Shown here in pieces: positions 8,653 to 16,591 of a DNA stretch of 42,433 nucleotides. How positions within the stretch are numbered: the first letter of the stretch is position 1; each line of letters starts with the position of its first letter. Below the pieces are notes generated by a model that did no database searches, was not told the origin of the DNA, and saw nothing but the letters and a program-made list of their open reading frames with translations. The position numbers were made by a program, and so were the translations under genes. This DNA comes from Anaerobium acetethylicum (GTDB lineage: Bacteria > Bacillota > Clostridia > Lachnospirales > Lachnospiraceae). Where the stretch lies: positions 1 to 42,433 of the forward strand of contig NZ_FMKA01000032.1 of NCBI RefSeq assembly GCF_900096945.1, given 5' to 3'.

Positions 8653-8723
8653 AGAGGATGCTGTTCAGTAGCAGGACTGGGAAGGCCGAAGCCCTGAGCA
8701 GTGATTCAGAGAGGATGATTTTT

Positions 8724-9005
8724 ATGGTTACAGGTACTGCAAAAATCACAATGTATGCGCCATGGGTGCACTCGCTAAAGGAAAAGCGCATGATCGTAAA
8801 AAGCGTATGCGCAAAGGTGCGAAACAAATTCAACGTTTCCATTTCAGAGGTGGAGGAACAGGACACCCACCAGAGCATCGTCCTGGGGCTGGCCTGCGTC
8901 ACCGGTGATGCTGCCTTTGCGGACAGAGTCATCGACCATGTTCTGAACTTTATTGAGGAAATCACGGAGGCTGAGATCGTGGATGTCAAAAGGGAACTGC
9001 TGTAA
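8724..9005 (+). CDS. DUF503 family protein (YlxP-like)
   Basis: A 93-residue protein of the DUF503/YlxP family. It is recognisable from the amphipathic start GTAKITMYAPWVHSLKEKRM, the KVRNKFNVSISEVEEQDTHQ segment with the conserved E-x-D run, and the ending VDVKREL. The family is usually encoded near ribosome-maturation genes such as rbfA, and a ribosome-assembly role has been suggested; here the neighbours are unrelated. Start: ATG 8724 is nine bases after AGAGAGG at 8708-8714, whereas ATG 8715 abuts that site and is less likely. Confidence 0.85.
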   Translation: MVTGTAKITMYAPWVHSLKEKRMIVKSVCAKVRNKFNVSISEVEEQDTHQSIVLGLACVTGDAAFADRVIDHVLNFIEEITEAEIVDVKRELL

Positions 9006-9046
9006 AGCAGCGAAGCCACTTTTTTTGTTGGAGGAAGAAAACTGAT

Positions 9047-9580
9047 ATGATACATACATTCGAACCTGTCTATAATCAGGAGTCAGAAATATTGATACTG
9101 GGCACCTTTCCGTCAGTAAAATCGAGGGAGGGGAACTTCTACTACCATCACCCCAAAAACCGTTTCTGGCAGGTTATGGCGATCCTGCTCGGGGAGCCGG
9201 TACCTGGTACCATTGAAGAAAAGAAGGACATGCTGCTCCGTCATCGTGTGGCCATCTGGGACGTGATCTATTCATGCGACATCAAGGGCTCCAGCGACAG
9301 CTCCATCCAGAACGTGGTGCCGAATGATATTGCGGGGCTGCTGGAGAAAACAAATATCAGAACCATTTATGCAAATGGCGGCAAGGCATATGAATTGTAC
9401 GTCAGATACTGCTATGACAGGACGGGAAAAGAAATCGTCAGACTTCCCTCAACAAGCCCTGCGAATGCGGCATATTCACTGGAGAAGCTGGTGGAGTGCT
9501 GGAGACCATGTTTTGCATCACTGAGTGATAGCTGGCGAATGTGCAAATTGACGAAGCCGAGGTTTACGATGTGCTTTTGA
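9047..9580 (+). CDS. DNA-deoxyinosine (hypoxanthine) glycosylase, uracil-DNA-glycosylase superfamily
   Basis: A 177-residue protein whose first 153 or so residues match the small UDG-superfamily hypoxanthine-DNA glycosylases. The conserved motif ILGTFPSVKSREGNFYYHHP lies at about 20-40, followed by NRFWQVM, a WDVIYSCDIKGSSDSSI segment and the C-terminal motif LPSTSPANA. It should excise deaminated bases in DNA repair. ATG 9047 follows GGAGG at 9029-9033, 13 bases away. Oddity: from about residue 154 the coding sequence runs into a repeat shared with 19110-19160 and 19460-19511, so the last 24 residues (ending FTMCF) come from mobile repeat sequence and replace the native C-terminus. Confidence 0.8.
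   Translation: MIHTFEPVYNQESEILILGTFPSVKSREGNFYYHHPKNRFWQVMAILLGEPVPGTIEEKKDMLLRHRVAIWDVIYSCDIKGSSDSSIQNVVPNDIAGLLEKTNIRTIYANGGKAYELYVRYCYDRTGKEIVRLPSTSPANAAYSLEKLVECWRPCFASLSDSWRMCKLTKPRFTMCF
9507..9557 (+). repeat. Solo right end of the palindromic repeat found at 18992-19511
   Basis: Contains the same 15-base arm (CATGTTTTGCATCAC) as 19460-19474, then the tail TGATAGCTGGCGAA and GTGCAAATTGACGAAGC as at 19130-19160. No left half is present nearby. It lies inside the 3' end of the glycosylase gene. Confidence 0.75.
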
Positions 9581-9608
9581 CACTCTAAACGTTCGAGGGA
9601 GCTGCGTG

Positions 9609-9980
9609 CTACCTGTGGAGATGGAAAATGCCGATCTCCTGATAATGGCTGATCTTGTAGTCCACAATCGAAAGACTGTCACGTAAGACGTCCATCTGCT
9701 CCAGTATATGCTTCCTGTGTTCCATGAGGAGGGCTTTCCGTTCCTCGCCGGTAGCTTCGCCGTCAAGGCAGAGCTGCATGAATTCTTTGATCGTCTGGAT
9801 GGACATGCCGGAGTTTTTCAGGCAGCAGATAAGATTGATCCAGTCGATGTCATCCTGGGAAAACTGCCTGATCCCGTTTTCGGAACGCGTCAGAAGCGGA
9901 ATCAGGCCTTCCCTGTCATAGTACCGGATCGTGTGGGCTGTGAGCCCTGTTTGTTGGGCAACTTGCTTTATGGTATACAT
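9609..9980 (-). CDS. MerR-family transcriptional regulator
   Basis: A 123-residue regulator with an N-terminal MerR winged helix (YTIKQVAQQTGLTAHTIRYY, then DREGLIPL) and the signature IDWINLICCLKNSGMSI. A long dimerisation helix follows (about 75-115, EERKALLMEHRKHILEQM). There are no C-terminal metal-binding cysteines, so it is not a CueR/ZntR type; it fits the group responding to organic ligands or stress. The start at 9980 has AAGGAG eight bases upstream; longer in-frame starts lack such a site. It follows the MFS carrier on the same strand after 43 bases and may be co-transcribed with and control it. Confidence 0.9.
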   Translation of the reverse strand: MYTIKQVAQQTGLTAHTIRYYDREGLIPLLTRSENGIRQFSQDDIDWINLICCLKNSGMSIQTIKEFMQLCLDGEATGEERKALLMEHRKHILEQMDVLRDSLSIVDYKISHYQEIGIFHLHR

Positions 9981-10023
9981 TTTTTTTCTCCTTAAAAAAT
10001 TTGATTTTATTCTGGTATCGTAA

Positions 10024-11316
10024 CTATTCCCCGTCATCAAAATGGTCCAGGACTCCCATCTTCTTCGGCGGCTTCGAATCCCCGTGCTTCACCTGCAGCA
10101 TCGTGATAAAAGAGAGGATCGAGAATGTCGCGGCATAAGGGAAAAGTGTCCTGTAGGAGAACCTTTCCAGCAGAAAGCCTGACAGGATCGGTGTGACAAT
10201 TTGCGCCAGCATGGAAAAGGTATAGTACAGACCTGTATATTTCCCCACGTCGCAGCCCCGGCTCATCTCCACGACCATGGGATAAGAGTTGACGTTGATG
10301 GAAGCCCATCCTACGCCGGTAAAGGCAAAGATGATATAAATAAGGGGCGAATAGGCTCTGATCAGGACTCCCAAAAGATAGGAAATGGTGATGAGCACAA
10401 TGCCGATGAGAATAGTCTTTCTTCTGCCGATCAGGGTGGAGACATAGCCGATGGGGATGAAGCATATAGTCGATACGGCGATTGCAATCAGCAGGGCATT
10501 TGCATAGCTCCCGCCCTGGAGCCCCCATATGTTGACTGCATATCTTGAGTAGGCGGTTGTAATCGCATTGTAAGCGGTGAACCACAAAAAGATGGACAGC
10601 AGAATCATAGCAAGGCTTTTCCGGACCTCCCGCGGCATAGCGGCACCCGGACTTCCCGCACTAGTATTTGTTACCCCGTTTTCCATATCCAGGGCAGTGT
10701 TGATCTTTTCATTTTCCTCAGCCAAAGCATTTTCCCGGGTGGTGATGGCAAGGACGGCTACCGCAAGAGCCATAAGCGCACCGACGCAGGCGAACAGAGC
10801 CGTATAATCCGGCTTTCCGGTTTTCGGAACCAGGAGGCTGATCATGATAAGGGTGCAGAATCCGCCCATTGTCCCCATCAGGTTTATGATGGCATTTCCC
10901 TTGCTCCTCAGTGGTTTCGGCGTCACATCGGGCATCAGGGCAACTGCCGGTGAACGGTATGTTCCCATCGCGACAAGTATCGTGCCGAGGGCAAAGAAGA
11001 ACAGTATGAAATTCCTGGAGTTGTCAGCAGCAGGAATCAGCTGCAGAAAGGTGATGGAAACTGCGCTGCCCAGTATAATGAAGGGCATGCGTCTTCCCAG
11101 TTTTGTATGGGTCCTGTCCGATAAAGCGCCAAAAAGCGGCAGCAAAAATATGCCGAGGACATTGTCCAGAGCCATGACTGCACCTGTTATGGTTTCCTTC
11201 AGCCCGAAGGTTTTTGAAAGGATCAGGGGGATAACGGTATCATACAGCTGCCAGAAGGCACAGGTTGAGAAGAAAGCCAGGCCGATCAGGAAGGTTTTTT
11301 TATAGTTGAGTTTCAT
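10024..11316 (-). CDS. MFS transporter (SLC45/GPH-like sugar carrier)
   Basis: A 430-residue membrane protein with about 12 hydrophobic helices. The early segment (FFSTCAFWQLYDTVIPLIL), the loop GALSDRTHTKLGRRMPF between helices 2 and 3, and a long charged central loop (about residues 205-235) place it in the major facilitator superfamily. It is closest to the SLC45/glycoside-pentoside-hexuronide-like carriers. Minus strand; AGGAGG lies just before the start. The divergent neighbour is a glycogen/maltodextrin debranching enzyme, which suggests, by inference only, an oligosaccharide substrate. MerR regulation is likely given the downstream gene. A clear promoter was not recognised in the divergent region. 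Confidence 0.85.
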   Translation of the reverse strand: MKLNYKKTFLIGLAFFSTCAFWQLYDTVIPLILSKTFGLKETITGAVMALDNVLGIFLLPLFGALSDRTHTKLGRRMPFIILGSAVSITFLQLIPAADNSRNFILFFFALGTILVAMGTYRSPAVALMPDVTPKPLRSKGNAIINLMGTMGGFCTLIMISLLVPKTGKPDYTALFACVGALMALAVAVLAITTRENALAEENEKINTALDMENGVTNTSAGSPGAAMPREVRKSLAMILLSIFLWFTAYNAITTAYSRYAVNIWGLQGGSYANALLIAIAVSTICFIPIGYVSTLIGRRKTILIGIVLITISYLLGVLIRAYSPLIYIIFAFTGVGWASINVNSYPMVVEMSRGCDVGKYTGLYYTFSMLAQIVTPILSGFLLERFSYRTLFPYAATFSILSFITMLQVKHGDSKPPKKMGVLDHFDDGE

Positions 11317-11406
11317 GGCGTTTTCCTCCTCTTAAAAATGGGAATGGAAGCTGCAAAGCCTCTTTTTTTTATTTTATCATTATGGCAGAATGCAGGCAAT
11401 TGAATA

Positions 11407-11558
11407 TGTGGAAAAAACAAGTCAATACTCTTTGAATGTGGATAATTGTCTATTAAATATTGATGAATGTGGAAATTGTTGATAAAATGTGGATAAAACA
11501 GATAGAGAATACAGAAACTAATATTTTTGAAGTTTGTTATTCTGTGACTTGTGGATAA
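11407..11558 (-). promoter_or_regulatory. Cluster of five DnaA-box-like sites
   Basis: Three perfect DnaA boxes (TTATCCACA on the minus strand, TGTGGATAA as printed) occur at 11437-11445, 11488-11496 and 11550-11558. Near matches TGTGGAAAA and TGTGGAAAT are at 11407-11415 and 11468-11476. All five have the same orientation. Start-to-start spacings are 30, 31, 20 and 62 bases, close to whole helical turns. The surrounding 342-base gap (11317-11658) is AT-rich and otherwise empty of genes. No dnaA or dnaN is near, so this is more likely a DnaA-titration or regulatory cluster than the main origin. Confidence 0.75.
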
Positions 11559-11658
11559 TCTTGCTATGTATAAGGGAGCTTTGGAATGAAAACGCCAGGC
11601 GGACGGGCAGAGTTCAGGCATGGGACATGTGCGGAAAGAACGGAAAGGAAAGGGTTGG

Positions 11659-13833
11659 ATGGACAATAGGAAGAGGATGTTTGAGAATCAGATCAATGAG
11701 GATGACCTTCATAACATATATGTGGAAAATCTGAAGCCTGTCGGGGAGATTGGCGGCTTTCAGGTAAGGCCGGGATTCTATAATGAAGATGGTGCATTCG
11801 TGATTCCGGGAGGGGTGAGCTTTACTGTCCATTCCCAGAATGCATATTCCTTTAAACTGGTGCTGTTCAGGAGAGAGGAGACGGAGCCTTATGCGGTGCT
11901 TCCATTTCCGGAGAACTACAGGATCGGGAATGTCTGGTCCATGATTGTATTCGGGCTTGATATCGAAGAATTCGAGTATGCCTATCTTGCAGACGGGCCC
12001 TACGATCCTGAAAAAGGGCTGATATTCGACAGCACGAAATACCTTCTGGATCCCTATGCAAAGGCAGTGGCAGGTCAGCACAGATGGGGCAGGAAGCCGC
12101 AGTATGGCATGCAGTACAGGGCAAGGGTAGTTGCCAGCGACTTCGACTGGGGCGACTCAATGCAGCCCTGCATTCCGGCAGAAGACCTGGTCATCTATGA
12201 ACTGCATACGAGAGGCTTCACCATCGATCCATCCTCGGGCGTGAAAAATCCGGGAACTTTTGACGGACTAACGGAAAAAATCCCATACCTGCTCGAGCTG
12301 GGCGTCAATGCTGTGGAGCTGATGCCTATTTTTGAATTCGACGAGATGCGGGATATCATGGCGGTGGAGGGGCGGGAGCTTTTCGACTACTGGGGGTATA
12401 ATCCGGTCTGTTTTTTCGCGCCGAATACCAGCTACGTTGCAAGACCGGAGTATAACCGGGAAGGCAGGGAACTGAAGACCCTGATTAAGAAGCTTCATGA
12501 AAATGGAATAGAGGTAATCCTGGATGTGGTATTCAACCATACGGCCGAGGGGAATGAGCTGGGTCCCTATATTTCCCTGAAGGGATTTGACAATAATGTG
12601 TACTATATGCTGGATCCTGAAGGAAAATACTACAACTTCAGCGGGTGCGGAAACACCCTGAACTGCAACCACCCCATTGTAAAGCGGATGATACTGGAAT
12701 GTCTCCGCTACTGGGTGGTGGAATACAGGGTCGACGGCTTCCGCTTCGATCTTGCGTCCATTCTCGGCCGTAACGAGGACGGTTCCCCTTTGAGCAATCC
12801 GCCCCTGCTGAAGAATCTGGCTTTTGATCCGATCCTGGCCAGGGTGAAGCTGATCGCCGAAGCCTGGGATGCGGGAGGGATGTATCAGGTGGGGACATTC
12901 CCTTCCTGGAACAGGTGGTCGGAATGGAACGGAAAATACAGGGATGATATCAGGCGATTCCTGAAGGGCGATGCTGGCCTGGCTCATACAGCCGCCGAGA
13001 GGATTGCGGGATCCCGGGATATGTATGAGGATGACCATACAGGATGCGGCGCTTCCGTGAATTTTATCACCTGCCATGACGGATTTACCCTGAACGACCT
13101 GTATACATATAACAGGAAGCACAACGAGGCCAACGGCTGGGACAATACGGACGGGGAGAACAGCAACAACAGCTGGAACTGCGGCGTGGAGGGGCCCACG
13201 GAGGATAGGGAAATTCTGGAGCTGCGCCGGAGGATGGTGAAAAATGCGGTCCTGGTGCTTTTTTCCAGTCACGGGACACCCATGATCCTGGCCGGGGACG
13301 AGTTTGGGAATACCCAGTATGGAAATAACAACGCCTACTGCCAGGACAACAGGATCTCATGGCTCGACTGGAACATGCCAGAGGACAACAGGGACCTTTT
13401 CGAGTTCTTCAGAAGGATGATCAGGCTGCGGCGGATGCATCCGGTCATGAGCAGGAAGACCGGGCCTGCCCACTGCGGCTTTCCCCATTTCAGCAGGCAC
13501 GGCGTGCAGCCATGGCATCTGGATAACTGGGAGGAGACGAGGGTGCTGGGCGTCATGTTTGCAGGCAGGAACCTGGATGATACGGAGGATGACATCGTCT
13601 ATATCGCAATCAATACCTATTGGGAAAAACAGGAGATGGTTCTGCCGGAACTGCCGGCAGTTCTCGGGTGGCGGGTCGCCGTCGATACATATCAGGCGGA
13701 AAGCGGAGCCGAAGGGCAGGACCGGGAGCTGGAATCTGAAAAGGAAATTGAAACGGAAATGCCGGAGGCAGGAGGAGTGCTGGAACTGGGTCCCAGATCA
13801 GCAGCCCTTCTGCTCGCTGTCAAAAAGTTCTGA
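11659..13833 (+). CDS. glgX: Glycogen debranching enzyme, GlgX/isoamylase type (GH13)
   Basis: A 724-residue alpha-1,6-glucosidase of GH13 (GlgX/isoamylase/type I pullulanase group). An N-terminal CBM48-like domain covers roughly 25-125. The catalytic barrel contains DVVFNHTAEG, the nucleophile D364 in VDGFRFDLAS, the acid/base E401 in LIAEAWDAGG, and D474 in ITCHDGFT. Cytoplasmic; no signal peptide. It should trim branches of glycogen or limit dextrins. Start: ATG 11659 is preceded by GGAAAGGAAAGGG at 11642-11653; an in-frame ATG at 11620 lacks a good site. The residues from about 690 on (Glu-rich) are poorly conserved. Its 3' end overlaps cbiK tail to tail by 36 bases. Confidence 0.92.
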   Translation: MDNRKRMFENQINEDDLHNIYVENLKPVGEIGGFQVRPGFYNEDGAFVIPGGVSFTVHSQNAYSFKLVLFRREETEPYAVLPFPENYRIGNVWSMIVFGLDIEEFEYAYLADGPYDPEKGLIFDSTKYLLDPYAKAVAGQHRWGRKPQYGMQYRARVVASDFDWGDSMQPCIPAEDLVIYELHTRGFTIDPSSGVKNPGTFDGLTEKIPYLLELGVNAVELMPIFEFDEMRDIMAVEGRELFDYWGYNPVCFFAPNTSYVARPEYNREGRELKTLIKKLHENGIEVILDVVFNHTAEGNELGPYISLKGFDNNVYYMLDPEGKYYNFSGCGNTLNCNHPIVKRMILECLRYWVVEYRVDGFRFDLASILGRNEDGSPLSNPPLLKNLAFDPILARVKLIAEAWDAGGMYQVGTFPSWNRWSEWNGKYRDDIRRFLKGDAGLAHTAAERIAGSRDMYEDDHTGCGASVNFITCHDGFTLNDLYTYNRKHNEANGWDNTDGENSNNSWNCGVEGPTEDREILELRRRMVKNAVLVLFSSHGTPMILAGDEFGNTQYGNNNAYCQDNRISWLDWNMPEDNRDLFEFFRRMIRLRRMHPVMSRKTGPAHCGFPHFSRHGVQPWHLDNWEETRVLGVMFAGRNLDDTEDDIVYIAINTYWEKQEMVLPELPAVLGWRVAVDTYQAESGAEGQDRELESEKEIETEMPEAGGVLELGPRSAALLLAVKKF

Positions 13834-14622
13834 AGCCGGAGCGGTGAACTGGACGGTAAAAAGGCGGTCCAGCAGCATTCGCTGGACAAATCCATAGTCC
13901 CCCAGCCCTTTCTGAAGAACAGAAACGGAATATCCATGTGCTTCCAGAATGGATTTCCAGGATCCGGGGCCATCCCCGGCCATATCCCGCCGGGCATGGA
14001 CACCGGAGACCATCATGAAGGGCGCAAGGATGATCCTGCGTATGCCCCGAATTTCCAGCTCCTCCATAACAGGTTCCAGAGAATGGGAATTCATGGTTTC
14101 CAGGAAAATCCTGCAGCCTGGTAATGACCGGAACCTTTCGCTTGTATAGCGATATGCGCCGTTTCCAGATGAACCGGAGCCGTGTCCCATGAAGAGCAGG
14201 GCAGTATCGGCGGGCAGGGCGGAAAATTCGCTGAGGATTCCGGTAACCATGTCATCCATGTCCTCCTTTGAGGACAGCAGCGGCAGGGTGTATGCAAAAC
14301 GGGGGAACCTGTCCCTGAAGGGCAAAATCAGGGCCCTGAATTCCTCGTAAGTAAGGCCGGGAATCAGATGGGCAGACAGCAGGATGACTTCCTCAAAATG
14401 TCTGGATTCCAGGGAAGAAAGGATTTCCGTGACAGTGGAAAGAGGGGTACCTGAGGCGGACAGGGAACTGATGATTTTCGGGCTTGTATGGGTTTCGATT
14501 ACCAAATAGTCAGGGTAACGTTCAGAAATGAGGCTTTTCAGCATGTCAGGTCTGTACGCCGGGCTCTCAGCATGGGCTGTGCCGTGGCCGGCAATGATGA
14601 TGGCTTTGTTCTTCTCGTCCAT
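13798..14622 (-). CDS. cbiK: Sirohydrochlorin cobaltochelatase CbiK
   Basis: A 274-residue class II chelatase inserting Co(II) into sirohydrochlorin in the anaerobic cobalamin pathway; members can also insert iron to make siroheme. The metal-site residues are visible as H147 (MGHGS), E175 (FLETM) and H209 (VSGVHARRDMAGD), matching the His-Glu-His triad of Salmonella CbiK. No signal peptide, so it is the cytoplasmic form. The start at 14622 follows GGAGG with seven bases between; a longer start at 14640 would overlap that site. It diverges from hemA, so the precursor pathway and the chelatase face each other across a 164-base shared control region. The last residues overlap glgX convergently. 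Confidence 0.93.
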   Translation of the reverse strand: MDEKNKAIIIAGHGTAHAESPAYRPDMLKSLISERYPDYLVIETHTSPKIISSLSASGTPLSTVTEILSSLESRHFEEVILLSAHLIPGLTYEEFRALILPFRDRFPRFAYTLPLLSSKEDMDDMVTGILSEFSALPADTALLFMGHGSGSSGNGAYRYTSERFRSLPGCRIFLETMNSHSLEPVMEELEIRGIRRIILAPFMMVSGVHARRDMAGDGPGSWKSILEAHGYSVSVLQKGLGDYGFVQRMLLDRLFTVQFTAPASELFDSEQKGC

Positions 14623-14656
14623 AATGGTTCCTCCATTCAATAGCTAAGTTTCCTTC

Positions 14657-14665
14657 AGTATATCA
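14657..14665 (-). promoter_or_regulatory. Extended -10 promoter element for cbiK
   Basis: On the minus strand TGATATACT forms an extended -10 (TGN then TATACT), 35 bases upstream of the cbiK start. A clear -35 was not found. In the same intergenic region a TGAATGAAAATGAT stretch (14715-14730) resembles part of the Fur site upstream of feoA, but only as a half-site, and there is a short GTGC/GCAC hairpin at 14694-14705. Confidence 0.45.
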
Positions 14666-14786
14666 TAATTCATAATGGCAGACTATTTGTACAGTGCAAT
14701 AGCACTTGATGATTTTGAATGAAAATGATATTGTTTTTGTAACTGCCCAGATCTGGCAATGAGAATAATGAGTTATGGAGAAAATG

Positions 14787-16007
14787 ATGAATATATTAAT
14801 GATTGGAATAGATTGCGGCAAAGCGTCCATACAGGAAAGGGAGAAATTTTCCCTGACGGTGTCCCAGGGCGCGAAGCTGGGAAAAAGAATCGTGGAGGAG
14901 TACGGAGCCTCCGGCTGTGTGATCCTGTCCACCTGCAACAGGACGGAACTCTGGTTTTCCGGGCTGGAAGCATCGCCATGGGAGGTGCTGATTGGAGAAA
15001 TGGGTTCCAACAGGGAATCATACGGCGGAATGTTTGCGGAACGTTCCGGGAAGGAAGCCGCAGGCTATCTCTTCGAGCTTGCCTGCGGGATGCATTCCCA
15101 GATTTTTGGGGAAGACCAGATCCTCACCCAGGTAAAGGCAGCCCTGCAGAACGCCAGGGAAGCCGGGCATACGGACCAGGTCCTTGAAACCCTGTTCCGT
15201 CTTGCCATAACCGGTGCAAAGAGGGTGAAGTCAGAGGTAAGGCTGACAAACAGGAATTCCTCGGTTCCCGACAAAGCCCTGGAACTGCTGGAACAGGAAA
15301 CAGGGGAGCTGGCAGGAAAAAGATGCCTGGTAATCGGAAACGGTGAGATTGGCCAGCTGATGGCGGAAAAGCTCGTGGCCAGCCGATGCAGCGTCACAAT
15401 GACCCTGAGGCAGTACAGAAAAGCAGAGGTCAGGATACCGGATGGGGTCACTCCCATTGCTTACGACAGAAGGTACAGCGTCATCGGGGAAATGGATTTC
15501 ATCTTCAGCGGAACCCTGAGTCCCCATCTGACGGTGCGGAAGGAAGATCTTTGCGGGATGGAGGAAAGCAGGACCTACAGGTTCATGGATCTGGCGGTCC
15601 CGAGGGACATTGATCCGGAAATCGGGAGCCTGCCCTATGCAAAGGTCTACGATATGGACGACCTGGGTACGGACACCGGCTGCGGAGAAGCAGAGCTGCA
15701 GAAATCGGCAGAGATACTGGAAACGTACAGAGAGGAATTTTTTTCCTGGTACAGGGACAGGGACTACAGGAAGGCAGTCCACCATATCGGAACCAGGACC
15801 GGAAAGCTTGCGGATGCGAAGCTGACCAGGGAGTACAGGAAGATCCAGATCTCCAGGGAGGATGAAACCGAGCTGAGGAAGAGCATACAGGCCGCGACCC
15901 AAAAATCCGTAGAGAAGCTTATGTTTGCGGCGAAGGACCATATGGACGAAGCCCAGTGGCACCAGTGCATAAAGGCTTTTCACAAGGTTTCAGAAGAGAT
16001 GGAGTGA
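14787..16007 (+). CDS. hemA: Glutamyl-tRNA reductase
   Basis: A 406-residue enzyme that reduces glutamyl-tRNA to glutamate-1-semialdehyde with NADPH, the first step of the C5 tetrapyrrole pathway. The nucleophilic cysteine is C50 in ILSTCNRTEL. The HSQIFGEDQIL segment, the Rossmann motif VIGNGEIGQLMAEKL and the C-terminal dimerisation helices are all present. Start: ATG 14787 lies six bases after GGAG at 14777-14780 and begins MNILMIGIDC; ATGs at 14775 and 14784 are worse spaced. The N-terminus reads IDCGKAS where most family members have INHKTAP, a mild divergence. First gene of the plus-strand tetrapyrrole run, 79 bases before the precorrin-2 dehydrogenase. Confidence 0.95.
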   Translation: MNILMIGIDCGKASIQEREKFSLTVSQGAKLGKRIVEEYGASGCVILSTCNRTELWFSGLEASPWEVLIGEMGSNRESYGGMFAERSGKEAAGYLFELACGMHSQIFGEDQILTQVKAALQNAREAGHTDQVLETLFRLAITGAKRVKSEVRLTNRNSSVPDKALELLEQETGELAGKRCLVIGNGEIGQLMAEKLVASRCSVTMTLRQYRKAEVRIPDGVTPIAYDRRYSVIGEMDFIFSGTLSPHLTVRKEDLCGMEESRTYRFMDLAVPRDIDPEIGSLPYAKVYDMDDLGTDTGCGEAELQKSAEILETYREEFFSWYRDRDYRKAVHHIGTRTGKLADAKLTREYRKIQISREDETELRKSIQAATQKSVEKLMFAAKDHMDEAQWHQCIKAFHKVSEEME

Positions 16008-16086
16008 CATCATCCGGCCCGTCAAAGGGCAGGCGGAGCAGATGATACGGGACAGGGCCCGGGAAGCCGGGCAGACAGGAGAGGAA

Positions 16087-16539
16087 ATGGACTATTTTCC
16101 AATGTTTGTGGATTTAGAGGATAAGAAGATTGTGGTGGTCGGCGGAGGCACCATCGCAACGCGGAGGGTGGAAGCCCTTTTGAAATTCAGGTGCCGGATC
16201 ACCCTGGTGGCGCCGGAGATATCCGACGTGCTGCGATCCTGTGCTGACAAGGGGATCCTGGAGTGGAAGCCCGCAGAGTATGAAGCGGAGGACTGCCGGG
16301 ATGCTTTCTTCATCCTTGCAGCCACCGGAAGCAGGGAGGTAAACCACCGGGTATACCTGGATGCAAAAAAGAGAGGCATCACGGTAAACGTGTGCGACAA
16401 AAAGGAAGAATGCGATTTCTATTTTCCCGGGACCATCGTGCAGGACGACGTGGTGATCGGGGTGACGAGCAGCGGCAGCGACCACAGGCTCGCGAAAAAA
16501 ATCAGGGAAAAAATAGAAGAAGTGCTTTCACTTCTGTAA
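16087..16539 (+). CDS. Precorrin-2 dehydrogenase (SirC/Met8/CysG N-terminal type)
   Basis: A 150-residue NAD-dependent enzyme oxidising precorrin-2 to sirohydrochlorin, at the branch leading to siroheme and cobalamin. The N-terminal Rossmann segment IVVVGGGTIATRRVEALL (15-32) and NVCDKKEECDFYFPGTIV (101-118) are diagnostic. D104 corresponds to the catalytic and chelation aspartate of CysG. It is shorter than CysG and Met8 and lacks the full C-terminal dimerisation domain, so chelation is probably left to CbiK or another enzyme. Start: ATG 16087 after AGGAGAGG; an in-frame ATG at 16042 lacks a good site. hemC follows 52 bases later. Confidence 0.92.
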   Translation: MDYFPMFVDLEDKKIVVVGGGTIATRRVEALLKFRCRITLVAPEISDVLRSCADKGILEWKPAEYEAEDCRDAFFILAATGSREVNHRVYLDAKKRGITVNVCDKKEECDFYFPGTIVQDDVVIGVTSSGSDHRLAKKIREKIEEVLSLL

Positions 16540-16591
16540 TAGTTTGAAAGGCATTCCGGCAAGCATATGCCGTCTGCCTGAGGAGGTTCGG

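Noticed and set aside
9478-9580. Frameshift in the glycosylase gene
   Set aside because: The frame stays open through the conserved motifs; the odd tail is explained by repeat sequence rather than a frameshift.
11317-11658. Chromosomal or plasmid origin of replication at the DnaA boxes
   Set aside because: Boxes and AT-rich DNA are present, but no dnaA, dnaN, rep or partition gene is near and no AT-rich 13-mer array is clear; kept as a DnaA-box cluster only.
12268-13272. 334-codon open frame on the minus strand
   Set aside because: Antisense to the catalytic barrel of glgX, where all GH13 motifs read correctly on the plus strand.
14641-14786. Cobalamin riboswitch between cbiK and hemA
   Set aside because: No B12-box sequence and too little room for the riboswitch on either strand.
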